Counted from the first letter of the stretch, positions 1 to 10,112 are shown. The stretch: DNA of 64,000 nt from Blastochloris sulfoviridis (GCF_008630065.1 NZ_VWPL01000012.1:1-64000); one strand, 5' to 3'. Numbers and translations are program-made. Notes: generated from the sequence alone by a model not told the origin.

Positions 1-2
1 GG

Positions 3-161
3 CGGGCGCGCTGGATGATCGAGCTGATCCGCTGCCGGGCTGGCGAGTGCGCCGAGTTCATGGTGGACGCCTGCGATGAAACGGGTCGTCTCGCTCTATC
101 TGCCGAGGTGGCCGACCGACCGGCTGCGGCGCAAGCTCGCCGCCGCCGCGCCTCCGCCTGA
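3..161 (+). CDS. imuA: ImuA, C-terminal end (partial)
   Basis: The reading frame is open at the left edge of the window and ends at a TGA at 159-161. The last ~52 residues include WMIELIRCRAGE followed by a DETGRLAL segment and an Arg/Ala-rich tail. This resembles the C-terminus of the RecA/SulA-related ImuA proteins that precede imuB in alphaproteobacteria. ImuA acts with ImuB and DnaE2 in SOS-induced mutagenic translesion synthesis. The frame overlaps the start of imuB by 86 bases, which implies translational coupling. Only the tail is visible, so the identification rests partly on synteny. Confidence 0.7.
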   Translation, partial: RARWMIELIRCRAGECAEFMVDACDETGRLALSAEVADRPAAAQARRRRASA

Positions 162-1599
162 CGTGCCGGTCGTGCTGGTCCGGCGCGAGGGCGGCCGGCG
201 CGTGGTATCGGCGGCCGATGTGGCAGCGCAGCGGCTCGGCCTCCGCCCCGGCATGGCGGCGAGCCAGGCCCAAGCGCTGGTGCCGAACCTCGCGGTGTTC
301 GAGGCCGAGCCAGTGGCCGACGAGGACGCGCTGCACCGGCTGGCGCTGTGGGCGCAGCGGCTGTTCTCGCCGGTGGTGGCGGCCGATCCGCCGGACGGCC
401 TCCTGATCGATGCCACCGGCGCCGCCCATCTCAAGGGTGGCGAGGCGGCGATGCTCGACGAGCTGGTGGCGCGGCTTCAGGCGTCCGGCGTCTCTGCGCG
501 GGCGGCGATGGCCGCCACCTATGGCGCCGCCCACGCCTTGGCGCGCTATCGGGCGCGGCCGACGCGGGTGGTCGCGAACGACGAGACGGCGGCGGCGATT
601 TGCGACCTGTCGATCGCGGCACTGCGGCTCGATCCCGCCACCGTCGATGCGCTGCACCGCCTCGGCTTCGAGCGCATCGGCGAACTTGCCGCCCAGCCGC
701 GCGCGCCGCTGGCGCTGCGCTTCGGCCCGGAGCTTGGCCGGCGGCTCGATCAGGCGTTCGGTCGGGTGGCGGAGCCGGTCGTCCCGGTGGTGACACCGGA
801 GCTTGCCCAGGTGACGCGCGGCTTTGCCGAGCCGATCGCTGCGCCCGAGACTATCGCGCGCTATTTGAGCCGGCTGACGGTCGAGCTGTGCGCGGCGCTG
901 GAGGATCGCGGCCTCGGTGTCCGCCGGCTCGACCTCCTCTGCCACCGCGTCGACAACCACATCGCGGCGGCGCGCATCGGCACCGCGAAGCCGGTGCGCG
1001 ATACGAAGCGCCTGACCCGGCTGCTGGGTGAGAAGATCGAGACCATCGATCCCGGCTTCGGCATAGAGCGCATGACGCTGATCGCTTTGATCGCCGAGCC
1101 GCTCGGCTATCGCCCGGCGGCGACGGAACTCGGCGAGGCGCCCGCGCCCGACATCGCCGGCCTGATCGACACCCTGGCCAACCGGGTCGGCGCGCGGCGG
1201 CTCTACCGCTTTCAACCGGTCGAGAGCGACATTCCCGAGCGCGCGGTGTGCCGGGTGGCGCCGCTCGCCCCGCCGGTCCAGGCAACGTGGAAGGCGGAGT
1301 GGCCGCGGCCGGTGCGATTGCTGGATCCGCCCGAGCCGGTCGACACCCTGGCGCTGTTGCCTGACCATCCGCCGGCGACCTTCACTTGGCGCGGCGTGCG
1401 GCGCCGGGTCACCCGCGCCGATGGCCCCGAGCGTCTGTTCGGCGAATGGTGGATGCACGAAGCCGAGACAGCGGCCGTGCGCGACTATTTCCAGGTCGAG
1501 GACGAGGCGGGCCATCGCTTCTGGCTGTTCCGCGCAGGCGACGGCGAGGACCCCGCCACCGGTTCGCAGCGCTGGTTCATCCATGGGCTGTTCGGATGA
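76..1599 (+). CDS. imuB: ImuB, Y-family polymerase-like mutasome protein
   Basis: The product is 507 aa, the usual size for ImuB. The N-terminus ([17 protein letters not shown]) aligns with the start of Y-family polymerases but lacks the acidic metal-binding motif of DinB. This is the ImuB hallmark: it is thought to be a catalytically dead adaptor that links the beta clamp, ImuA and DnaE2. The finger/palm-like region covers about residues 1-330; the C-terminus ends in ...RWFIHGLFG, which is family-typical. The ATG at 76 lies inside the imuA frame. The stop overlaps the dnaE2 start (ATGA), so the three genes form one coupled operon. Expression is expected to be LexA-controlled, but the promoter lies outside the window. 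Confidence 0.93.
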   Translation: MKRVVSLYLPRWPTDRLRRKLAAAAPPPDVPVVLVRREGGRRVVSAADVAAQRLGLRPGMAASQAQALVPNLAVFEAEPVADEDALHRLALWAQRLFSPVVAADPPDGLLIDATGAAHLKGGEAAMLDELVARLQASGVSARAAMAATYGAAHALARYRARPTRVVANDETAAAICDLSIAALRLDPATVDALHRLGFERIGELAAQPRAPLALRFGPELGRRLDQAFGRVAEPVVPVVTPELAQVTRGFAEPIAAPETIARYLSRLTVELCAALEDRGLGVRRLDLLCHRVDNHIAAARIGTAKPVRDTKRLTRLLGEKIETIDPGFGIERMTLIALIAEPLGYRPAATELGEAPAPDIAGLIDTLANRVGARRLYRFQPVESDIPERAVCRVAPLAPPVQATWKAEWPRPVRLLDPPEPVDTLALLPDHPPATFTWRGVRRRVTRADGPERLFGEWWMHEAETAAVRDYFQVEDEAGHRFWLFRAGDGEDPATGSQRWFIHGLFG

Positions 1600-4500
1600 G
1601 CCGCTACGCCGAGCTTCAGTGCACCTCGCATTTCTCGTTCCTGCGCGGGGCGAGTTCCTGCGAGGAACTGTTCGCCACCGCCGCCGAACTCGGCCTTTCC
1701 GCCCTGGCGATCACCGACCGTGGCAGCCTTGCCGGCATCGTCCGCGCCCATGAGGCGGCGAAGACGACGGGCGTCCGGCTGATCGTCGGCTGCCGGCTCG
1801 ATCTCACCGACGGCGCGACCGTGCTGGTCTATCCCACCGACCGCGCCGCCTATGGCCGGATGTGCCGTCTGTTGTCGCTCGGTAAGCGGCGCGGCGGCAA
1901 AGGTGCGTGCGTGCTGTCGTGGGACGATGTCGCTTCGGCCGCGCAAGGTCTGGTCGGCGTGCTGGTGCCGGATGTTGCGGATGAGACGTGCGCCGGCCAC
2001 CTCCACCGCATGGCGGACATTTTCCGTGAAGACGCCCATCTCGCGCTGACATTGCACCGCCGGCCGCGCGACCAGCTTCGCCTTCATCAGCTTGCGACGC
2101 TCGCCGCCAAGGCCGGCGTGAAGACCGTCGTCACCAACAACGTGCTGTTCCACCATCCATCACGCCGCAGGCTGCAGGACGTGATGACCTGCATCCGCGA
2201 AGGCTGCACCATCGATGCGCTGGGGTTCAAGCGCGAACGCTCCGCCGACTGCCATCTCAAATCGCCGGACGAGATGCACCGGCTGTTCCCGCGCTATCCC
2301 GAGGCGCTGGCGCGCACAATCGCGATTGCCGAGCGTTGCCGCTTCTCGCTCGACGAATTGGCCTATCAGTATCCCGAGGAGCGCACGGATGTGGCGCTGA
2401 CGCCGCACGAGACGCTGGAGAAGCTGACCTGGGAGGGCGCAGCAAGCCGCTATCCCGAGGGCGTTCCGAACAAGGTGGTGCGCGACCTCAATCACGAGCT
2501 CTCCTTGATCGGCGAGCTCGGCTACGCGCCGTATTTTCTCACCGTCAACGCCATCGTCCGCTATGCCCGCAGCCAAGGCATCCTGTGCCAGGGCCGTGGC
2601 TCGGCCGCCAATTCGGCGGTGTGCTTTGTCCTCGGCATCACCTCGATCGACCCCGAGCGCAACGACCTTTTGTTCGAGCGCTTCGTCAGCCAGGAGCGCA
2701 AAGAGCCGCCGGACATCGACGTCGATTTCGAGCACGAGCGGCGCGAGAGGGTGCTGCAATGGGTGTTCGACCATTACGGCCGCAACCACGCCGCGTTGTG
2801 CGCCGTCGTGATCCGCTATCGCGCCCGCGGCGCGTTACGCGACGTCGGCAAGGCGCTGGGCCTCTCCGAGGATCTCATCAAGCTGCTTTCAACCCAGGTC
2901 TCGACCTGGAGCCGCGGCGCCGAGGAGAAGCACGCCCAAGACCTCAACCTCAATCTTGACGACCGCCGGCTGCGCCTCACGCTCGATCTGGCACGCGCGC
3001 TGATCGGTACGCCGCGCCATCTCTCCCAGCACCCCGGCGGCTTCGTTCTGACTCAGGATCGGCTCGACGAATTGGTGCCGATCGAGCCGGCGGCAATGGC
3101 GAACCGTCAGGTCATCGAGTGGGGCAAGGACGACATCGACACGCTGAAATTCATGAAGGTCGATTGCCTGGCGCTCGGCATGCTGTCCTGCATGAAGCGC
3201 GCCTTCGAGCTGCTCAATCAGCACAAGGGCACCGAGCTCGACCTCGCTGCCATTCCCGCCGAGGACGCGGCGACCTTCGCGATGATCCGCAAAGCCGACA
3301 CCGTCGGCGTGTTCCAGATCGAGAGCCGGGCGCAGATGGCGATGCTGCCGCGCACCAAGCCGCGTACCTTCTACGACCTCGTCATCGAGGTTGCCATCGT
3401 GCGGCCCGGTCCGATCCAGGGCGACATGGTCCACCCTTACCTGCGCCGCCGGGAAGGCAAGGAGCCGGTGGAGTTCCCCAAGCCGGAGCTGGAAAGGGTG
3501 CTGGGCAAGACGCTCGGCGTGCCGCTGTTCCAGGAACAGGCGATGCGGATTGCCATTGAATGCGCCGGCTTCACGCCGGGCGAGGCCGACCAGTTGCGCC
3601 GCGCCATGGCCACCTTCAAGCACACCGGCACCATCGGCACCTTCCGCGACAAAATGATCGCCGGGATGGTGGCGCGCGGTTATGCGCCGGAGTTCGCCGA
3701 GCGCATCTTCCGCCAACTCGAAGGCTTCGGCTCCTATGGCTTCCCGGAAAGCCACGCCGCGTCGTTTGCGCTGATCGCCTACGCCTCGGCGTGGATGAAG
3801 TGCCACCATCCCAACGTGTTCTGCTGCGCGCTGCTCAATGCCCAGCCGATGGGCTTCTACGCCCCGGCGCAGATCGTCCGGGACGCCCGCGAACACGGCG
3901 TCGAGGTCCGCCCGGTTTGCGTCAATGCCTCGCGCTGGGACTGCACCCTGGAAGATACCGGCGAAGGCCGGTTCGCGGTGCGGCTTGGCCTGCGCATGGT
4001 GAAGGGCCTCGGCAATGCCGCCGCCGCCCACCTCATCGCCGCGCGGGACCACCCGTTCGCCAGCGTCGAGGAGCTGTGGCAACGCTGCGGCGCGACCGCC
4101 GCGAGCCTGGTGATGCTCGCCGAGGCCGACGCCTTTCGCCCGGCGTTTGGCCTCGCCCGGCGCGAGGCGCTGTGGGCGCTCAAGGCACTACGCGACGAGC
4201 CGTTGCCGCTGTTCGCTGCAGCGTCACAGCGCGAAGGTGCAATCGTTTCTGAGATCACCGAACCGGCAGTGGCGCTCAACGCGATGACCACCGGACGTGA
4301 GGTGGTGGAGGACTATGGTCATGTCGGTCTGACGCTGCGCGCCCACCCGGTCGCCTTCCTGCGCGCCGATCTTGCGCGCCGGCGGATCCTGACCTGCGCG
4401 GAGGGCACCGCGCAGCGCGATGGCGCGCTCGTCCGCGTCGCCGGCCTGGTGCTGATCCGCCAGCGGCCGGGCTCGGCCAAGGGCGTGATGTTCATCACCA

Positions 4501-4853
4501 TCGAGGATGACACCGGCATCGCCAACATCGTGGTGTGGCGAGACCTGTTCGAGCGTGAACGCCGCACCATCCTCGCCGCGAGCCTGCTAGGTGTCGAGGG
4601 CAAGATCCAGCGCGAGGGCGAGGTGGTGCATATTGTTGCCCGTCGCCTCGAAGATCTCACCGACGCGCTCGCTAGCGTCGGGGATCGCGACGCCGCATCC
4701 TTGCAGCCGCCAAGAACGGGAGACGAGGTTCGCCACGGCGCATCGGGCCGGGATCGGCGCGAGTGTTCGCCAGGCACCGAAGCGCTGCACGACGTGCCAA
4801 TCCCCGAATCGCCACCGGAGGTGATCAGATTGAGGCCGCGGGATTTCCGGTAA
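1596..4853 (+). CDS. dnaE2: DnaE2, error-prone C-family DNA polymerase
   Basis: The product is 1085 aa, normal for DnaE2. I chose the ATG at 1596 because it overlaps the imuB stop and begins with the family-typical [20 protein letters not shown]; the frame is open further upstream but that part is non-homologous. The N-terminal PHP domain spans about residues 5-250. The polymerase core holds the catalytic aspartate motif PDIDVDF near residue 371, and the HhH/OB domain lies in the last 250 residues. The C-terminus ends in RPRDFR, like the KTRDFR ending of relatives, so the gene looks intact. It performs damage-induced mutagenic synthesis with ImuA and ImuB. A dead IS66 fragment lies immediately downstream. 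Confidence 0.96.
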   Translation: MSRYAELQCTSHFSFLRGASSCEELFATAAELGLSALAITDRGSLAGIVRAHEAAKTTGVRLIVGCRLDLTDGATVLVYPTDRAAYGRMCRLLSLGKRRGGKGACVLSWDDVASAAQGLVGVLVPDVADETCAGHLHRMADIFREDAHLALTLHRRPRDQLRLHQLATLAAKAGVKTVVTNNVLFHHPSRRRLQDVMTCIREGCTIDALGFKRERSADCHLKSPDEMHRLFPRYPEALARTIAIAERCRFSLDELAYQYPEERTDVALTPHETLEKLTWEGAASRYPEGVPNKVVRDLNHELSLIGELGYAPYFLTVNAIVRYARSQGILCQGRGSAANSAVCFVLGITSIDPERNDLLFERFVSQERKEPPDIDVDFEHERRERVLQWVFDHYGRNHAALCAVVIRYRARGALRDVGKALGLSEDLIKLLSTQVSTWSRGAEEKHAQDLNLNLDDRRLRLTLDLARALIGTPRHLSQHPGGFVLTQDRLDELVPIEPAAMANRQVIEWGKDDIDTLKFMKVDCLALGMLSCMKRAFELLNQHKGTELDLAAIPAEDAATFAMIRKADTVGVFQIESRAQMAMLPRTKPRTFYDLVIEVAIVRPGPIQGDMVHPYLRRREGKEPVEFPKPELERVLGKTLGVPLFQEQAMRIAIECAGFTPGEADQLRRAMATFKHTGTIGTFRDKMIAGMVARGYAPEFAERIFRQLEGFGSYGFPESHAASFALIAYASAWMKCHHPNVFCCALLNAQPMGFYAPAQIVRDAREHGVEVRPVCVNASRWDCTLEDTGEGRFAVRLGLRMVKGLGNAAAAHLIAARDHPFASVEELWQRCGATAASLVMLAEADAFRPAFGLARREALWALKALRDEPLPLFAAASQREGAIVSEITEPAVALNAMTTGREVVEDYGHVGLTLRAHPVAFLRADLARRRILTCAEGTAQRDGALVRVAGLVLIRQRPGSAKGVMFITIEDDTGIANIVVWRDLFERERRTILAASLLGVEGKIQREGEVVHIVARRLEDLTDALASVGDRDAASLQPPRTGDEVRHGASGRDRRECSPGTEALHDVPIPESPPEVIRLRPRDFR

Positions 4854-4884
4854 GACACCGTATCTGAACGCCACGTTTTGCGGC

Positions 4885-5140
4885 GCGATCCCTGGTCGTT
4901 CTCGGCAAACCCAACATCGTCCAGTGTCCGTCTTGCCCTTGGCAAGGACCGGAGCGGTCGGATCGTTGCCATGAAGCCGTTCGGCCGCAAAGACATGCGC
5001 ATCAAGGCGCTTGAGGAGCGGCGCCAGCACCGCAGCGGAGGCACCCACCTCGTCGGCCAGGGTCGACAGGCTGAGCGGCGCGCCTCCCGGCTGGAGCGCT
5101 TGGCCTGTCGGCTGAGCGGCTGATGCTGTTGCCCAGAAAG
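4885..5140 (-). pseudogene. IS66-family transposase (TnpC) remnant
   Basis: On the minus strand, one frame reads VGASAAVLAPLLKRLDAHV followed by AAERLHGND and VLAKGKTDTGRCW. This is the conserved region just before the catalytic core of IS66 TnpC (relatives read AERLHGDDTTVPVLAKGKTDTGR). The preceding residues QHQPLSRQAKR are in another frame. The switch is explained by one missing G near 5088 (GAGGCGCGCC where GAGGGCGCGCC is expected). Both ends are lost and no terminal inverted repeats are evident, so it is a decayed fragment. It fills most of the gap between dnaE2 and the antirestriction gene. Confidence 0.75.
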
Positions 5141-5182
5141 CAGGCGCAGGATGGGTGCGGCGCCGGCAATGACATCCCGGCC

Positions 5183-5252
5183 GAGAGCGAGAGGGTGGCG
5201 GCTGTCGCCGTGACGGGTTTTGAGGTCGAGAAGGGGTTCCGGCCGGCCCGTC
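5183..5252 (+). repeat. Leader repeat copy 1, upstream of ardC
   Basis: This block resembles 6301-6368. Both contain GAGAGCGAGAGG, then CGTGACGGGTT, GAG.TCGAGAAG, a TTYCGG stretch and a final CCCGTC. The elements GACGGG (5212-5217) and CCCGTC (5247-5252) are complementary, so the transcript could fold into a hairpin ending 13 bases before the ardC ATG. Similar placement in front of two element genes suggests a shared cis-regulatory leader. The function is inferred. Confidence 0.5.
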
Positions 5253-5265
5253 GCGGAGAACCGCG

Positions 5266-6228
5266 ATGTCACGCTCCTCTTCCCACGCCGTATCTCGTAG
5301 TGATCGGGCCAGCCTCTACGAGGAGATCACATCCAAGATCATCACGGAACTCGAAGCCGGCCGCGTGCCCTGGGTCCAGCCCTGGGGAACCACCGCCACC
5401 AAGGCGCCGCTCGCGATGCCGAAGAATGCATCCACCAACCGCCACTATTCCGGGATCAATGTGCTGATCCTGTGGGGCGCGGTCATCGAGCGGGGCTTCT
5501 CCGGCCAGAGCTGGCTCACGTTCCGCCAAGCCCTGGACCTTGGCGGCAACGTCAGGAAGGGCGAGCGCGGCACCACCGTGGTCTATGCTGATCGTTTCAT
5601 CCCCGATGACGAGCGCAAGCGTGCCGCCGAGACCGGCGAGGAGCCCGGCGCGATCCCATTCCTCAAGCGCTTCACTGTTTTCAACACCAGCCAATGCGAC
5701 GGCCTGGCGGACGGCGTTGCCACCGCCGCTCCGCCGCCACCAGAGGGGCTGATCCTGCCGCAGGCGGAGGCGCTGATCAAAGCCACCGGCGCGGATTTCC
5801 GCATCGGTGGTCAACGCGCCTTCTACGACCCTCTGGCCGATTTCGTGCAGGTACCGCCGCCACAGGCCTATTTCCAGCCGATCAACTGGCATCGGACGGC
5901 GTTTCACGAGCTGGCGCATTGGAGCGGTCACGGCTCCCGTCTTGCCCGGGATCTTTCCGGCTCATTCGGCTCCAAATCCTATGCCCGCGAGGAACTCGTC
6001 GCCGAAATCGCCGGCGCCTTCGTGTGCGCCACCCTCGGCATCAGGCCGACCGTGCGCCATGCCGACTATGTCGGTTCCTGGCTGGAGGTGCTGCGCGAGG
6101 ACGACCGTGCCATCGTCCGCGCCGCCAGCGCCGCCTCCAAGGCAGCCGACTACGTGCTGGCGTTACAGCCCGATGCGACCTCAGCATCAGACGAACAGTC
6201 AACCGACAATGAGCGGGACGCGGCGTGA
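5266..6228 (+). CDS. ardC: ArdC-like antirestriction protein (zincin-like)
   Basis: The product is 320 aa. The N-terminal ~130 residues form the ArdC/DUF1738 single-strand-DNA-binding-like domain (LYEEITSKIITELEAG, VPWVQPW, SGINVLILWG). The C-terminal half is the MPTase-PolyVal metallopeptidase domain, with the zinc motif HELAHWSGH near residues 217-225 and the helper acidic residue in EELVAEI. ArdC proteins on conjugative elements protect incoming DNA from host restriction. The ATG at 5266 has GGAGA 12 bases upstream, within the repeated leader. It is the first gene of the ICE-type block, upstream of parB. Confidence 0.88.
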   Translation: MSRSSSHAVSRSDRASLYEEITSKIITELEAGRVPWVQPWGTTATKAPLAMPKNASTNRHYSGINVLILWGAVIERGFSGQSWLTFRQALDLGGNVRKGERGTTVVYADRFIPDDERKRAAETGEEPGAIPFLKRFTVFNTSQCDGLADGVATAAPPPPEGLILPQAEALIKATGADFRIGGQRAFYDPLADFVQVPPPQAYFQPINWHRTAFHELAHWSGHGSRLARDLSGSFGSKSYAREELVAEIAGAFVCATLGIRPTVRHADYVGSWLEVLREDDRAIVRAASAASKAADYVLALQPDATSASDEQSTDNERDAA

Positions 6229-6300
6229 GGGTTGCGCTTTTCCTGCTTTCCTGAAGATCGGATTTCCTGCTCCATGGATTTCCGGTTTTACGCCTTCAAG

Positions 6301-6368
6301 GAGAGCGAGAGGAAGGCCGGGTTTTCCGTGACGGGTTGGAGATCGAGAAGAGCTTTCGGTCGCCCGTC
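6301..6368 (+). repeat. Leader repeat copy 2, upstream of parB
   Basis: This is the second copy of the leader described at 5183-5252. GACGGG (6330-6335) and CCCGTC (6363-6368) can pair across a loop containing TCGAGAAG and CTTTCGGTCG. It ends 14 bases before the parB GTG start. A shorter related piece, CTTCGGTCGCCCGTC, occurs near 8501-8515, upstream of the next gene. Confidence 0.5.
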
Positions 6369-6382
6369 ATGGAGACACCGCC

Positions 6383-8476
6383 GTGACCAGTGCCGTTCAG
6401 AAGATACGTTTGAGCGCCTCGCGCGACATTCCCTTCAACAAGCTGGTGCTGAGCCAGTCGAATGTCCGGCGCGTCAAGGCCGGCATCTCGATCGAAGATC
6501 TGGCCGAGGACATCGCCCGGCGCACGCTGCTGCAGGGCCTCAGCGTCCGGCCGGTGCTGGACGCTGACAGCCATGAGACCGGAATGTTCGAGGTTCCGGC
6601 CGGCGGCCGCCGCTTCCGCGCGCTCGAACTCCTCGTCAAGCAAAAGCGTCTGGCCAAGACCGCACCAATCCCGTGCGTGGTGCGCGAGGATGGCTGGGCG
6701 GAGGAGGACTCACTGGCCGAGAACATTCAGCGCGTCGCCCTCCATCCGCTCGACCAGTTTCGAGCCTTCCAGGCATTGCGTGACAAGGGCCTCAGCGAGG
6801 AGGACATTGCGGCGCGGTTTTTCGTGAGCGGAGCGATCGTGAAGCAGCGGCTGCGCCTCGCCGCGGTCTCGGACAAGCTCCTGAGCATCTATGCCGAGGA
6901 TGGCATGACGCTGGATCAGCTCATGGCGTTCACCGTCACCAGCGACCATGCGCGGCAGGACCAGGTCTGGGAAGGTCTGTCGCAATCCCACAACACCGAG
7001 CCCTATTATATCCGCCGCCAGCTCACCGCGGGTGCGGTCCAGGCGTCCGACCGCCGGGCGCAATTCGTCGGCATGGAGACCTATGAGGCTGCAGGCGGCA
7101 TCGTCATGCGCGATCTGTTCCAGCACGACGATGGCGGCTGGTTGCAGGATCCGGGTCTGCTCGACCGGCTGGTGACCGAAAAGCTGCAGGTCGAGGCCGA
7201 TGCGCTGCGTGCCGAGGGCTGGAAATGGATCGTCGCCGCGGCCGACCTGCCCTATGGCCACACAGCCGGCTTGCGGCGTCTTCCCGGCAAGACCGCTGAC
7301 CTCACCGATGATGAGCAAGCGAACCTCGCCGCGCTCAGGGCCGACTATGCGGCTATTGAGCAGCAATACGCCGAGGCCGACGAATTACCTGACGACGTCG
7401 ATCACCGGTTGGGCGAAATCGAGACCGCCATCGCGGCCTTTGATGACCGCCCCGTCATCTTTGATCCGCAGGACGTCGTCCGCGCCGGCGTTTTCGTCAG
7501 CGTCGATGGCCGGGGTAAGCTGAAGATCGAGCGTGGGTTCGTTCGCCCCGAGGATGAAGCACCGGTCGCGGCCGAGCCCACCAAGCGCGACGCTGAGATT
7601 CCGATCGTCGCCAGCTCCGACCCTGATGTCACGCGGACGGTCATCCACGTTGGCGGCACACCGGCTCCTGGAGCCGAGACGCCGGACGAAGACGACGCCA
7701 TCCGTCCGCTGTCCGAGCGACTGGTGATGGAACTCGCCGCCCATAGCACCTTGGCGCTGCGCGACGCGGTGGCAAACAAGCCGAACATCGCCTTCCAGGC
7801 AGTGTTGCACGCGCTCTGCCTCAGCGCCTTCTACGCGAGCGCCGCAGATACCTGCCTGGAGATCGTGGCGAAGAGCTCCGGCTTCAGCGCCCAGGCACCG
7901 GGGTTGAAGGAGAGCGCGTCAGCCAAGGCGATCGACGCGCGGCACGAAAGTTGGGCGCGGCAATTGCCAAAGACCGTGGGCGAGCTCTGGGATGTGCTCA
8001 CCGGCTTCGACGGCGACAGCCAGGCCGCGCTGTTTGCCCACTGCGCCTCGCTCACCGTCAATGTCGTCAAGGAGCCGTGGAGCCGGCGTGATGCCGCGCT
8101 CGATCACGGCAACAAGCTCGCGCAGGCCGTCGATCTCGACATGGCGGCGGCGGGCTGGCGGCCGACGATCGATAATTATCTCGGTCGGGTGCCGAAGGCG
8201 CGAATTCTTGAAGCCGTGCGGGAAGCAAAGGGCGACGCCTCCGCCCAGCTCATCGATCATCTGAAGAAGCCGGACATGGCGAGGGAAGCCGAACGGCTGC
8301 TTGATGGCACGGGTTGGCTGCCCGAACCGCTGCGCATGACCGAGGCACGGACGTCCGCCGAGGAGCCGACGGGTGAGGTCGAGGCGCTGCCCGCCTTCCT
8401 CGGCGATGACGAGGACGGCGACGCCAGCGGCGCCGATCCCGAACAGCCCCAGCCGCACGCCGTCGCGGCCGAATAA
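6383..8476 (+). CDS. ParB/RepB/Spo0J-family partition protein
   Basis: The product is 697 aa, far longer than chromosomal ParB (about 300). The N-terminal ParB nuclease-like/CTP-binding domain (residues ~1-110) shows QSNVRR, the arginine motif GGRRFRAL near residue 73 and ENIQRVALHPLDQF. A KorB-type helix-turn-helix follows (LSEEDIAARFFVSGAIVKQRL, ~140-160). The remaining ~450 residues are acidic and poorly conserved, ending near PEQPQPHAVAAE. Such long ParB-like proteins are standard in Rhizobiales ICEs and plasmids and may have roles beyond partition. The start is GTG at 6383 with GGAGA 8 bases upstream. No ParA is adjacent; a ParA is encoded at 21.65 kb. Confidence 0.9.
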   Translation: MTSAVQKIRLSASRDIPFNKLVLSQSNVRRVKAGISIEDLAEDIARRTLLQGLSVRPVLDADSHETGMFEVPAGGRRFRALELLVKQKRLAKTAPIPCVVREDGWAEEDSLAENIQRVALHPLDQFRAFQALRDKGLSEEDIAARFFVSGAIVKQRLRLAAVSDKLLSIYAEDGMTLDQLMAFTVTSDHARQDQVWEGLSQSHNTEPYYIRRQLTAGAVQASDRRAQFVGMETYEAAGGIVMRDLFQHDDGGWLQDPGLLDRLVTEKLQVEADALRAEGWKWIVAAADLPYGHTAGLRRLPGKTADLTDDEQANLAALRADYAAIEQQYAEADELPDDVDHRLGEIETAIAAFDDRPVIFDPQDVVRAGVFVSVDGRGKLKIERGFVRPEDEAPVAAEPTKRDAEIPIVASSDPDVTRTVIHVGGTPAPGAETPDEDDAIRPLSERLVMELAAHSTLALRDAVANKPNIAFQAVLHALCLSAFYASAADTCLEIVAKSSGFSAQAPGLKESASAKAIDARHESWARQLPKTVGELWDVLTGFDGDSQAALFAHCASLTVNVVKEPWSRRDAALDHGNKLAQAVDLDMAAAGWRPTIDNYLGRVPKARILEAVREAKGDASAQLIDHLKKPDMAREAERLLDGTGWLPEPLRMTEARTSAEEPTGEVEALPAFLGDDEDGDASGADPEQPQPHAVAAE

Positions 8477-8540
8477 CCACGGCCGGTGCGGGGGAACGGC
8501 TTCGGTCGCCCGTCTACATTTCGCGTTCAATCCAACCCGG

Positions 8541-8564
8541 AGCCCGGCCGTCGCGCCGGGCTTT
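8541..8564 (+). terminator. Hairpin after parB, terminator or attenuator
   Basis: AGCCCGGC (8541-8548) pairs perfectly with GCCGGGCT (8555-8562) around a 6-base loop. Only a short T tract follows (TT, then CGC). It lies between the parB stop and the ATG at 8583, so it may end the parB transcript or attenuate the next gene. Confidence 0.5.
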
Positions 8565-8582
8565 CGCATCAGGAGTTCCAAC

Positions 8583-9329
8583 ATGGCCGACTATTTCTCG
8601 CCCACCGTGATTCAACAGCCGATCCCGATCGTCGACATGACGCCGCTCGAACGTCTCGTGCTCAGTCACATCTTCGACGCCGAAGCGGACGGCGAGACGT
8701 TGTATTTTCACGCCGCCGATGGCCCGAGCAACGCCATCGGGCTTCACCGCGGCAAACTCCAAACGGCACTCGAAGCCTCTGCTGGAATCGTCAGCACGGC
8801 GGCCACTTATGTCACAGATCATCTGCCAGCCCCGCCCCCTGACGATGCCACGATCGAAATCGATCTCAGCGGCACGTCCTGGGAGTTCATCTTCCAGGAC
8901 ATTGTCCGGCGCTCATCCACGCTGCGCTACGTCACGGTGGTCACATCCTTCACCTGTTCAAGAATGCGACCGGACGGCTTCGGCGGTATGGCCGAACTGA
9001 TCACCGCAGACGCGATTCTCGGCAAATCCACCAACGACATCCTTGAGGGCTTCCTCGCGGAGATGGAGGAAGATGCCGGAGATGACGGTGTTCATGTTCT
9101 GCTCCGCCTTTGCGAAGACACCGTCAGGCGACAGGTCGCCCAGATCATCGAGGCCGACCCCGCACTCACCCGACTGACGACCGACGCGGTCAGTGCCGCC
9201 GATGTTCACGCCGCCTGCCTTGCCGTCATCGCCTGCAGCGACCTGTCGGAGGAGCAAGGTGCAGCCGGGTTCCGCGCCGCGCTCGCCGCGATCCGTCACG
9301 CCGAGCAGCGGCTCGCTTCGGCCGGCTGA
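8583..9329 (+). CDS. Conserved ICE hypothetical protein
   Basis: The product is 248 aa. I chose the ATG at 8583 because AGGAG lies 9 bases upstream and the product begins cleanly with MADYFSPTVIQQPIPIVDM; the open frame continues upstream without coding character. There is no signal peptide, membrane segment or catalytic motif that I recognise. The middle reads WEFIFQDIVRRSS and the C-terminus is helical and Ala-rich. Genes in this position, between parB and the helicase/methyltransferase gene, are commonly conserved in alphaproteobacterial ICEs. No function can be given. Confidence 0.75.
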   Translation: MADYFSPTVIQQPIPIVDMTPLERLVLSHIFDAEADGETLYFHAADGPSNAIGLHRGKLQTALEASAGIVSTAATYVTDHLPAPPPDDATIEIDLSGTSWEFIFQDIVRRSSTLRYVTVVTSFTCSRMRPDGFGGMAELITADAILGKSTNDILEGFLAEMEEDAGDDGVHVLLRLCEDTVRRQVAQIIEADPALTRLTTDAVSAADVHAACLAVIACSDLSEEQGAAGFRAALAAIRHAEQRLASAG

Positions 9330-9411
9330 TCGCCGGGATTGTCCATCCATCACGGTGCGGCCGCTCACCTGCGCGCTGCATCGCCATCCCTCATATGATC
9401 AGGAGACGGCC

Positions 9412-10011
9412 ATGGGCTGGCTCTACATGCAATCCCTCAAGGGCCATTCCGGCCCGCGCCAATATCTCGATGCCCAGTTCACTTATGAGCGTCGAGATGC
9501 GATTTCAAACGTGCTGCGCTCAGCACTTGTCGGCATGCGCGTCTATTATGCCGCCGTGGAACAGCTCCGGATCGCCGCCGGCGAACGCGAGGTCGGGGCC
9601 GTCATCTGTCTCGTCCGATACAGCCCGCGCGACCGTGAGGGCTATATCTTTGGCTATAAGGACATGTGCGAATCAATGGGGCCGAATGCGTGTGATTGCC
9701 CCGAATCGATCCTCGATCTGCTGACCCCGACCGATTCTCAACTTGCGTTGCAATGGCGGGCCCGCTGCCGCGACAGCATCAGAGCTCGCCGCATCAATGC
9801 CGCCAAACCGAACCCGCGCGCAGGCCAAGTGATCGTCTTTGACGAACCGCTGGCCTTCGCGGACGGAAGACGCTTCGATCAGCTCGAGGTGGTCGCCAAC
9901 CCGCGCAGCCACCGTTCCGTGCTGTTCCGTGCGCCCGGCTCCAACAGCCTTTATCGCATTCCCAATATCAAGAACCGAACCTACCGGCTCCTCAATCCAC
10001 CGCCGGGATGA
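9412..10011 (+). CDS. Conserved ICE hypothetical (DUF6927-like)
   Basis: The product is 199 aa. It starts at ATG 9412, with AGGAGA 8 bases upstream. The N-terminus MGWLYMQSLKGHSGPRQYLD is typical of a small cytoplasmic family that travels with parB/helicase blocks on conjugative elements. A CESMGPNACDCPESIL segment carries three cysteines that could bind a metal. The C-terminus (LFRAPGSNSLYRIPNIKNR) is conserved-looking. A strong terminator-like hairpin follows. The family number is from memory and the function is unknown. Confidence 0.7.
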   Translation: MGWLYMQSLKGHSGPRQYLDAQFTYERRDAISNVLRSALVGMRVYYAAVEQLRIAAGEREVGAVICLVRYSPRDREGYIFGYKDMCESMGPNACDCPESILDLLTPTDSQLALQWRARCRDSIRARRINAAKPNPRAGQVIVFDEPLAFADGRRFDQLEVVANPRSHRSVLFRAPGSNSLYRIPNIKNRTYRLLNPPPG

Positions 10012-10023
10012 GCGTACAGAATA

Positions 10024-10058
10024 GGGTCCGGCGATCAGCGCCGGGCCCTTTTCTTCTT
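10024..10058 (+). terminator. Rho-independent terminator
   Basis: GGGTCCGGCG (10024-10033) can pair with CGCCGGGCCC (10039-10048; one G-T pair) around a short loop. It is followed directly by TTTTCTTCTT. This is the best intrinsic terminator in the window. It ends the transcript of the gene at 9412 or attenuates the downstream 1449-aa gene. Confidence 0.75.
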
Positions 10059-10112
10059 GGGCCGCACCGAAAGGCAGAGGACAGCCGGGACGGGGTTTGA
10101 GCCGATGGGGTG

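Noticed and set aside
58-1584. Long minus-strand frame (508 aa) opposite imuB
   Set aside because: Antisense shadow of a GC-rich gene: Arg/His-rich, no family resemblance, and imuB on the other strand is clearly real.
2889-4082. 397-aa minus-strand frame inside dnaE2
   Set aside because: Shadow of the dnaE2 reading frame; no ribosome binding site or homology.
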